Shown: piece after piece, positions 1 to 5,059 of the stretch
How positions within the stretch are numbered: the first letter of the stretch is position 1
Layout: each line of letters begins with the position of its first letter
DNA from: Chloroflexota bacterium
GTDB lineage: Bacteria; Chloroflexota; Dehalococcoidia; GIF9; AB-539-J10
Length of the DNA: 10,894 bases
Direction: 5' to 3'
Assembly: GCA_015222255.1 (NCBI GenBank)
Contig: JADFUX010000066.1
Location: 1-10,894, forward strand
Translations under genes and position numbers: made by a program
The notes under the pieces: model-generated
Told to the model about the DNA's origin: nothing
Database searches by the model: none
The model's input: the letters and a program-made list of their open reading frames with translations, nothing else

Positions 1-2
1 AA

Positions 3-31
3 TTGAAAGTGCCAGCCACCACCAGTATAAT
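3..31 (+). promoter_or_regulatory. Promoter of the tRNA-His/tRNA-Arg operon
   Basis: A -35 box TTGAAA at 3-8 (5 of 6 consensus) is separated by exactly 17 bases from a perfect -10 box TATAAT at 26-31. Transcription would start near 38, about six bases before the tRNA-His 5' end at 44. This short leader is usual for a stable-RNA promoter. The match is seen directly; activity is inferred. Confidence 0.8.
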
Positions 32-43
32 ATCAATGTTTAT

Positions 44-118
44 GGTGAGCGTAGCCTAGTGGTTTAGGGCGCCAGGTTGTGGCCCTGGAGATCGTGGGTT
101 CAAATCCCACCGTTCACC
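44..118 (+). tRNA. tRNA-His (anticodon GTG)
   Basis: A full cloverleaf can be folded. The acceptor stem GTGAGCG (45-51) pairs with CGTTCAC (111-117), with one G-U pair. The D arm is GCCT/GGGC. The anticodon stem CCAGG/CCTGG encloses the loop TTGTGGC (77-83) with anticodon GTG at 79-81. The T arm is GTGGG/CCCAC around TTCAAAT. G44 is the extra G-1 typical of tRNA-His and faces the C discriminator at 118. No 3' CCA is encoded (CTT follows), so it must be added after transcription. It is the first gene of a two-tRNA transcript, three bases ahead of tRNA-Arg. Confidence 0.97.
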
Positions 119-121
119 CTT

Positions 122-195
122 GCGCCTGTAGCTCAGCGGACAAGAGCACTGGTCTTCGGAACCAGGGGTCGTGGGTTCGAATCCCACCAGGCGTG
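122..195 (+). tRNA. tRNA-Arg (anticodon TCG)
   Basis: The acceptor stem GCGCCTG (122-128) pairs with CAGGCGT (188-194). The D arm is GCTC/GAGC. The anticodon stem CTGGT/ACCAG holds the loop CTTCGGA (154-160), with anticodon TCG at 156-158 reading CGA and probably other CGN codons. The T arm is GTGGG/CCCAC around TTCGAAT. The discriminator is G195. CCA is not encoded. The gene stops one base before the stop codon of the convergent phosphatase gene, and no intrinsic terminator lies between them. Confidence 0.97.
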
Positions 196-196
196 C

Positions 197-829
197 TTAG
201 AAATCGCTCGGCACGTGTTCTGCCAGTCCTCTCAGATACGAAGTGTCATTATGCTTGGTCAGGACAAAACGACCGTTTGCATAACTGAAAACGGTGATTC
301 CACACACGTCCTGTTTGATATTCCAGAAATGTGAGTTGTCTAGTCCCAATAAGTAGCATATCAAAACCTTATTCACAACGCGGTGAGACACCAAAACCAC
401 ACTCCCCTTACATCTAGGGATTACATCATCAACCGCAGCAATAGCTCTTTCCCTCACATCAGCCAGACTCTCCCCATTGGGCATCTTCACCAGATGAGGA
501 TTGCTACGCCATTGATCATAGAGAGCTGGGTATAGCTTTCTTACTTCGGCATCAGGCAGACCTTGCCATTCACCATAATCGAAATCTATCAGTCTGTTGG
601 TAACTTCTACATGAACCTTTTGGTATCGGGCGATAATACTGGCAGTATCTAACGCTCGCCTCAAGGGGCTGGAACAAACGGCGTCCAATTTCAAATCGCT
701 CAAGTACTTAGCCAACAATTCTGCCTGTTTACGGCCCGCTTCATCCAGATTTATGTCAATCCTGCCCCGATATATTTCCCCCACATTCCACTCAGTCTCC
801 CCATGCCTCGCGAGGATTATTTCTGTCAT
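197..829 (-). CDS. Histidine-phosphatase-family enzyme (phosphoglycerate mutase/CobC-like)
   Basis: A 210-residue protein of the histidine phosphatase superfamily, probably a cytoplasmic phosphomonoesterase. Near the N-terminus it has the RHGET signature (R8, H9, G10), with H9 as the expected phosphate acceptor. It also carries the SSPLRR segment with R57 at 53-58, the FDYGEWQG segment with E87 (general acid region), and H149 in VLVSHR. These are the four active-site positions expected of the family. Length is normal. The substrate cannot be read from sequence: alpha-ribazole phosphatase (CobC) or a broad-specificity GpmB-like phosphatase are the main options. No cobalamin gene lies nearby to favour CobC. 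The ATG at 829 overlaps the stop of the upstream triphosphatase gene by four bases, so the two are probably translated together. The 3' end abuts tRNA-Arg tail to tail. Confidence 0.9.
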   Translation of the reverse strand: MTEIILARHGETEWNVGEIYRGRIDINLDEAGRKQAELLAKYLSDLKLDAVCSSPLRRALDTASIIARYQKVHVEVTNRLIDFDYGEWQGLPDAEVRKLYPALYDQWRSNPHLVKMPNGESLADVRERAIAAVDDVIPRCKGSVVLVSHRVVNKVLICYLLGLDNSHFWNIKQDVCGITVFSYANGRFVLTKHNDTSYLRGLAEHVPSDF

Positions 830-1362
830 TGAAAATACAACTCCTCATTCAAAAAGGGAACCAAGGCAGCAATCAAGCCGTCCACATAAATTCTCTTCCT
901 GTCCATGACGCCTTTGGTAAAATACCCCGCTGCCCCTTGATTCTCCTTAACGCCTCGCTCTCCAGTTAGACTGTCCATGACATCGCCGAGCTCAGAGCCA
1001 TTTGAGAGTTGCTCGGCAATACTGTCTGGGAGCTCGAATATGGGAGAAGTCCCATGTCCCATTCTCCCCGTGTCATCCATAATACACATCGCGCTTAGGG
1101 CAAACCATTTAGAAAACAGCCTCAGTATGCCCCCTTCAATGCCGACAAAGAATCTAGCATCAAGACTTTGTTCATCATTGATTTTCCTTAGTTCCAGCGC
1201 CCTATTTTCCGCACCTTCGAAAGTCTCCCTGGCTACAGGCTGACCGGAAACCCTGCTATCAACCCTAATGCCAATCACCTGCACTCCGCCAAAGTACTTT
1301 GAGAATGCCTCTTCCGTTGCTCCTAACTTGACCCTATTCTCTGAACCAACCAGTACCTTCAC
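826..1362 (-). CDS. yjjX: YjjX/DUF84-type inosine/xanthosine triphosphatase
   Basis: A 178-residue protein matching the YjjX (DUF84) family, which hydrolyses non-canonical ITP/XTP and so keeps deaminated purines out of the nucleotide pool. It starts with the family's SxNxxK segment (S7, N9, K12), has a QPVARET segment near 41-47, the GIEGGI core at 74-79, and the C-terminal QGAAGYFTKGVMDR region at 142-155. Length is typical. The start codon is GTG at 1362-1360. An ATG is absent there, and upstream sequence reads GAAGAG, only a weak ribosome binding site. That is explained if the gene was translated by coupling from the small gene just upstream, whose original TGA overlaps this GTG as GTGA. 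At the other end it overlaps the phosphatase gene by four bases. It is the middle gene of the minus-strand cluster. Confidence 0.88.
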   Translation of the reverse strand: MKVLVGSENRVKLGATEEAFSKYFGGVQVIGIRVDSRVSGQPVARETFEGAENRALELRKINDEQSLDARFFVGIEGGILRLFSKWFALSAMCIMDDTGRMGHGTSPIFELPDSIAEQLSNGSELGDVMDSLTGERGVKENQGAAGYFTKGVMDRKRIYVDGLIAALVPFLNEELYFQ

Positions 1363-1558
1363 GATTCTAGCTCTTCTCTGATCTCACCATCTGGAAGCAA
1401 TAATCAGGCTGATGCCCTCCTCTTTCCTCCGTTTGATACCTGAGGCAACTCTCCCAATGTGCTACGCAATAACCATCTATCCACTTCTTACTCAACTTTG
1501 CCCACTCATACTAGGCTCTCAGAGGACAAACCCAATACCATTTACAAATTCCTTCCAT
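1359..1558 (-). pseudogene. Broken small Cys-rich protein gene (in-frame amber plus frameshift)
   Basis: Reading the minus strand from ATG 1558-1556 gives MEGICKWYWVCPLRA, then TAG at 1513-1511. The same frame continues for 47 codons with YEWAKLSKKWIDGYC, AHWESCLRYQTEERGG and HQPDY before losing sense near 1399. One base lost around 1397-1405 would restore ...DYMLPDGEIREELES and a TGA at 1361-1359. That TGA overlaps the next gene's GTG start as GTGA. Spaced Cys, Trp and Tyr residues, the RYQTEERG segment and the LPDG ending look like a real short conserved protein of about 66 residues. I recall similar small proteins (CK.Y..CP...YC...W..C.RY..EE...HPD.MLPDG) in archaea and Dehalococcoidia but cannot name the family. 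Two lesions make decay the best reading; sequencing error or amber recoding are alternatives. A TATAAT (1567-1562) lies just upstream. Confidence 0.62.
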
Positions 1559-1754
1559 TTCATTATACCCTATAGCATAAGACAGAACAGCGGGCACGTA
1601 GGGTGGCTTACCTCACTGACTATGGATTTGAAGCCAGCAGCTAAGGGACAGTTCCCCAATGCCACAGCTTTGAGCAGCGTGAACAGGTTTGCTCACAAGG
1701 TATTATCGTTATTGAAGACGTGGTGTTCACGAGGGTACAGGCGGAGGAAATAGC

Positions 1755-2786
1755 TCAAATTCTGGACGCCGGAGGTGAGAAAGGGTGACCATCTCGGTCG
1801 AAATGGGGCAGGTAGTTCTCCGCGGCATCCATCTCCTGAATCCAGCCATTCTCCAACCCTAGTTCATCAGCCAATTCAACGACAGCCAGGTACTCCGAAA
1901 CCGAGATTTTGCGCCCCAATTGCGGTATCTGAGAGGCTAGATAGCTTGGGTAATATTGAGACATTATGCTCACCGTTACCTTAGGAGAGACTTCCCTAAG
2001 CAACCAAGCAAGCGAGTCCCAACTACCCGCCAGCCCATTGGGCAGGATGAGGTGGCGTACGATTAAGCCTCTCTGAGCCAGCCCCGAGTCGTCTAGTGCC
2101 AACTCATCACCCACTTGCCGATGCATTTCAAGTATAGCCTGGCGAGCCCGTGTTACATAGTCGGCAGTATCGGAAAGTCTTGCCGCCCAAGTATCAGAAG
2201 CATACCTTAAATCGGGCAAATAGACATCCACAATCCCATCCAGTGCTCGAAGGGATGCAACAGAATCATAGGCATTGGTATTGTAGACTATTGGCGTCCT
2301 AAGCCCCATAGGTACTGCTTCCAGGATTGCTCGAACTAGCTGAGGCACGAAGTGGGAAGGTGAAATAAAACTGATGTTGTGACATCGTAACTCATCCTGA
2401 AGATATATCAGTTTTTCAGCCAAATGGTGGAAATCCACCTCTTCAGAGCTATGGCGCTCCGGGTCTTGACTAATCTGATAGTTCTGACAGTAAACGCATG
2501 TCATGTTGCAATTGCCAAAGAAGACAGCCCCGGTGCCTCGGGTACCTGAAATAGCTGGCTCTTCGCCATGATGGTCGCAGACTGCACAGACTATAGGCAA
2601 GTAACCAGAGTGACAAAACCCGTGCTCGTTTTTCAGGCGGTTGACATAACACTCCCTGGGACAAATATCACACGATTCCAGGCGTGCTTCCAGCGCCTCA
2701 GCTCGGCGCTGAAGTTCGCCAGAACGATACAATCCAAGATACGAGGGTTCCACAGTATGTCTCTGTAGGTATCTAAGTGTATTCAT
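1755..2786 (-). CDS. PflX-like radical SAM protein (COG1313 type)
   Basis: A 343-residue radical SAM protein of the kind annotated as putative pyruvate-formate-lyase-activating enzyme homologue PflX. The [4Fe-4S] cluster motif CX3CX2C is C93, C97, C100 in CNMTCVYCQNY, followed by QIS. Before it comes a second Cys-rich segment, CDICPRECYVNR (C39, C42, C46), with C58, C67 and C70 behind it, and a HHGEEPAISGTRGTGAVFF stretch. A SPSHFVPQ segment and a VYNTNAYDS segment follow, then VDVYLPDLRY; all are typical of this group. It should cleave S-adenosylmethionine in the cytoplasm of an anaerobe, but the substrate of the family is not established and no glycyl-radical enzyme is in the window. The ATG at 2786 has only a very close AGGA before it. 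A near-consensus promoter lies 39-67 bases upstream. A 196-base gap separates it from the broken small gene. Confidence 0.87.
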   Translation of the reverse strand: MNTLRYLQRHTVEPSYLGLYRSGELQRRAEALEARLESCDICPRECYVNRLKNEHGFCHSGYLPIVCAVCDHHGEEPAISGTRGTGAVFFGNCNMTCVYCQNYQISQDPERHSSEEVDFHHLAEKLIYLQDELRCHNISFISPSHFVPQLVRAILEAVPMGLRTPIVYNTNAYDSVASLRALDGIVDVYLPDLRYASDTWAARLSDTADYVTRARQAILEMHRQVGDELALDDSGLAQRGLIVRHLILPNGLAGSWDSLAWLLREVSPKVTVSIMSQYYPSYLASQIPQLGRKISVSEYLAVVELADELGLENGWIQEMDAAENYLPHFDRDGHPFSPPASRI

Positions 2787-2824
2787 TCCTGCCAGCCACC
2801 ACGCGGGAAGACTTCATCATTGCA

Positions 2825-2853
2825 ATTATAGTCTACTAGCTGGGGACCTTCAA
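2825..2853 (-). promoter_or_regulatory. Promoter of the radical SAM gene
   Basis: On the minus strand a -35 box TTGAAG (2853-2848) is followed after 17 bases by a perfect -10 TATAAT (2830-2825). It points toward the ATG at 2786, with a start near 2818 and a leader of about 30 bases. It probably serves the radical SAM gene and may also serve the downstream genes to 197. Confidence 0.7.
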
Positions 2854-3096
2854 AACCTACGTCCTACTATATCACAGGTGGATTCCTACCCAACGAATTA
2901 CCCGAGTAGGGTAGAAGACAGACTGAAGGGAGGTTACGACGGCCAGTATAGAACACGACCGAGAGTTCTTCAAGGGGAAGGATGTTGTTGTAGAGGCTGC
3001 GTTCATGCTTTGGAGCTTCTTCTCTCGCCTATCGCTTGCCCCGTAGAGAGTACAACCTCCCCCACCCATTCTCAGCAACTTATGTTACATGGCCCA

Positions 3097-3125
3097 TTGA
3101 CGGGAGATAGATTCTGGTATATCTT
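3097..3125 (+). promoter_or_regulatory. Candidate promoter of etfBA
   Basis: A -35 box TTGACG at 3097-3102 is followed after 17 bases by TATCTT at 3120-3125 (4 of 6), or after 15 bases by TATATC at 3118-3123. It lies about 40 bases ahead of the etfB start. The -35 is good and the -10 is weak. Confidence 0.4.
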
Positions 3126-3166
3126 TGTATGGCTCATTAGAAGTTACTATTTAGGGAGGTTAGACT

Positions 3167-3976
3167 ATGGCGCAAGTCAATATGATTGTTTGCTGTAAGC
3201 AAGTGCCTGATCCTGAGGCACCACCCGCTGTATTCAAGGTTGACACAGCAGCTAACAAGATGACCCTGCCCCCAGATGTGAAACCCGTAATCTCACCTTA
3301 TGATGAAAATGCTATGGAAGCTGCTCTAAGGATCAAGGACAAGGCAGGGGGGAAAATCACAGTGCTGAGCTTGGGTAATCAGTTGGTCCGTGATGTGATC
3401 AAGAAGCCGCTGTCTGTAGGTGGTGATGAGCTTGTGCTTCTGGAGGATGCGGCCTTTGAAGAGGGCGATAGTTGGTCAACTGCTTGTGCTTTAGCAGCGG
3501 CGATCAAGAAAATAGGGGAATACGACCTCATCTTCTGTGGTAGACAAGCCGCTGACTGGGATGCTGGCCAGGTTGGCTTGGGTATCGCCGAGATTCTTGG
3601 GATCCCGAGTATAACCATAGCCCGCAAGGTGGAGGTTACCGATGGAAAGGCAACGATAGAGCGAGTCATTCCTGATGGCTACGAAGTTGTTGAGATGGAG
3701 TTCCCTGCCTTAATCACCGTGACCAGCGAACTAGGCGACCTTCGCTATGCTGCCCTGAAGGGGATCATGGCAGCGGCCAAAAAACAACCCATCATATGGA
3801 AGCCGGCTGACATTGGACTTGACCCTGGCCAAGTTGGCGCCACCGGAAGGCGTACGAAGTTGCACAGGCTCTTCCAGCCAGTTAAAGAAGCCAAGTGCGA
3901 AATAATTGAGGGGGAGACTCCAGCGGAGGCAGGCGCTAACCTGGCCACAAGACTGAGGCAGGCTAAAATAATGTAA
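3167..3976 (+). CDS. etfB: Electron transfer flavoprotein subunit beta
   Basis: A 269-residue EtfB (FixA family), the smaller subunit of the soluble heterodimeric flavoprotein that takes electrons from acyl-CoA or other dehydrogenases and passes them on. The N-terminus has the CCKQVPDPE start (9-17) and the VKPVISPYDENAMEAALRIK region (38-57). A CGRQAADWDAGQVG nucleotide-binding segment spans 124-137. The PALITVTSELGDLRYAALKGIMAAAKK region at 180-206 is the EtfB signature area. Length fits the family. The ATG at 3167 is preceded by AGGGAGG (3153-3159) seven bases upstream, a strong ribosome binding site. EtfA follows after 16 bases. Whether this is an ordinary or electron-bifurcating Etf cannot be decided here: no dehydrogenase or ETF:quinone oxidoreductase gene is adjacent. 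Confidence 0.95.
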   Translation: MAQVNMIVCCKQVPDPEAPPAVFKVDTAANKMTLPPDVKPVISPYDENAMEAALRIKDKAGGKITVLSLGNQLVRDVIKKPLSVGGDELVLLEDAAFEEGDSWSTACALAAAIKKIGEYDLIFCGRQAADWDAGQVGLGIAEILGIPSITIARKVEVTDGKATIERVIPDGYEVVEMEFPALITVTSELGDLRYAALKGIMAAAKKQPIIWKPADIGLDPGQVGATGRRTKLHRLFQPVKEAKCEIIEGETPAEAGANLATRLRQAKIM

Positions 3977-3992
3977 GGTCAAGGAGGAAACA

Positions 3993-4994
3993 ATGGCCGA
4001 ATACAAAGGTATAGTCGTTTATGGCGAATTGACAGATGGGAAATTAGCTTCCATTACCACTGAACTGTTGGGATGTGGTAGAAACTTGGCTGATCAATTG
4101 AAAGAAGACTTATCCTGTTTATTAGCCAGCGACGCAGTCGGAGAAGCTTCCAAAGAGGCAATCGCTTTCGGAGCTGACAAGGTCTACGTGGTAGAAGATC
4201 CTGCCCTCAAAGACTATCAATCAGATTCCTATATTCAGGTGGCAGAAAAGTTAGCTAGAGATATCTCCCCTCGAGCGATACTCATGGGACAGACATCTAT
4301 GGGAAGAGACATAGCCGCTCGCCTTGCCTTTAGACTGGGAGTAGGCCTGTCGACGGACTGCCTTGACCTGGGCATAGACCCAGAGAGCAAGTTGCTTTTG
4401 CAAACAAGATCCGTTTACGGAGGCAATGCCCAGGCCACATTCAGTTGTGAGGTAATGCCCCAGATAGTTACCATCAGGCCAAAGGCGATGACACCCATAG
4501 AGCGAGATGAGTCGAGAAAGGGAGAAATCATAGCTACCAAAGTTGAAATAGATATGTCGAAAGTAAGAACAAAAATAATAGAGAAAGTAAGGGAAGAGGT
4601 AGCCGGTGTTAAACTTGAGGATGCCTCGGTAATAGTCAGCGGGGGCAGAGGTCTTGGTGGTCCTGAGCCCTTTAATACCACATTAAAGGAGTTGGCTGAC
4701 GTATTGCACGGGGCGGTAGGAGCTACACGCCCACCTGCTGACAATGGCTGGGTTCCTGAGGCAGTGCACATTGGCCTCACTGGCAAAATCGTCGCCCCTG
4801 AAGTCTACATCGCTATTGCTATATCAGGAGCTAGCCAGCACATCGCTGGTTGCTCCGGCTCCAAGAATATCATAGCTATTAATAAGGACTCAGAGGCAAA
4901 CATATTCAGAGAGGCCAAGTTTGGGGTAGTAGGCCGCTACGAAGAAGTTGTGCCAGCCTTCACTCGAAAGCTAAGGGAACTGCTCGCCGGCTAA
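3993..4994 (+). CDS. etfA: Electron transfer flavoprotein subunit alpha
   Basis: A 333-residue EtfA, the FAD-carrying partner of EtfB. The N-terminal domain has the ILMGQTSMGRDIAARLAFRLG segment (96-116). The C-terminal FAD domain has GGRGLGG (217-223), the ATRPP segment (244-248), GLTGKIVAP (261-269), the ISGASQHIAG loop (277-286) and AINKDSEANIF (295-305), then FGVVGRYEEVVPAF. These are the family's FAD-contacting blocks in the right order. Small departures from the usual consensus are C287 where many members have Met and R315 where Asp is common in VVGD. The ATG follows AAGGAGG by six bases. It is translated from the same message as etfB and ends 22 bases before the shared terminator hairpin. 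Confidence 0.95.
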   Translation: MAEYKGIVVYGELTDGKLASITTELLGCGRNLADQLKEDLSCLLASDAVGEASKEAIAFGADKVYVVEDPALKDYQSDSYIQVAEKLARDISPRAILMGQTSMGRDIAARLAFRLGVGLSTDCLDLGIDPESKLLLQTRSVYGGNAQATFSCEVMPQIVTIRPKAMTPIERDESRKGEIIATKVEIDMSKVRTKIIEKVREEVAGVKLEDASVIVSGGRGLGGPEPFNTTLKELADVLHGAVGATRPPADNGWVPEAVHIGLTGKIVAPEVYIAIAISGASQHIAGCSGSKNIIAINKDSEANIFREAKFGVVGRYEEVVPAFTRKLRELLAG

Positions 4995-5016
4995 AGCAAT
5001 AACTTCTGAATTTAGA

Positions 5017-5040
5017 AAAGCCCGCCTTCAGGCGGGCTTT
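5017..5040. terminator. Bidirectional intrinsic terminator between etfA and the EF-G2 gene
   Basis: A perfect 10-base-pair stem, AAAGCCCGCC (5017-5026) with GGCGGGCTTT (5031-5040), closes a TTCA loop. On the minus strand the stem runs into TTTTCTAAATT, a usable U tract. On + it ends in TTTACC. It lies between two convergent genes (stops at 4994 and 5060), so it can end transcripts from both sides. Confidence 0.9.
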
Positions 5041-5059
5041 ACCTTCCAGCTAAAAGACA

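Larger units (their letters stand above)
2787..3166. other. Divergent intergenic region between the radical SAM gene and etfB
   Basis: This 380-base stretch holds two outward-facing promoters (2825-2853 on -, 3097-3125 on +) and no gene I can support. Two TACCC copies (2887-2891 and 2899-2903) can each pair with GGGTA at 2909-2913, giving competing small hairpins. A ribosome-binding-site-like AGGGAGGTTA at 2927-2936 repeats exactly the etfB one at 3153-3162. The frame behind it has no standard start and runs open only to a stop near 3045. Confidence 0.6.

Noticed and set aside
10..22. A 13-base sequence (TGCCAGCCACCAC) repeated at 2790-2802
   Set aside because: There are only two copies, they are short, and they sit in unrelated contexts (tRNA promoter spacer and radical SAM leader). 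Probably chance.
1412..1753. A 113-codon open frame on + between the triphosphatase and radical SAM genes
   Set aside because: It has no ribosome binding site, odd composition, and its first half is the antisense of the small Cys-rich gene remnant, which explains its openness.
1648..1788. A + frame reading CHSFEQREQVCSQGIIVIED and onward, faintly like a YgiT-type antitoxin
   Set aside because: It has no start codon, lacks the expected CxxC pairs, and its last third is antisense to the 3' end of the radical SAM gene. The likeness is too slight to call.
2936..3045. A short + frame after the AGGGAGGTTA copy, reading EHDREFFKGKDVVVEAAFML and onward
   Set aside because: It has an ACG where a start would be needed, is only about 35 codons long and has no family likeness. 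At most it is a relic.
2878..3198. A 106-codon + frame running into etfB
   Set aside because: It overlaps etfB and its promoter in another frame, has no ribosome binding site, and shows no recognisable motif.
4415..4786. A 123-codon minus frame inside etfA
   Set aside because: It is a shadow of a strongly conserved gene on the other strand with no independent signals.
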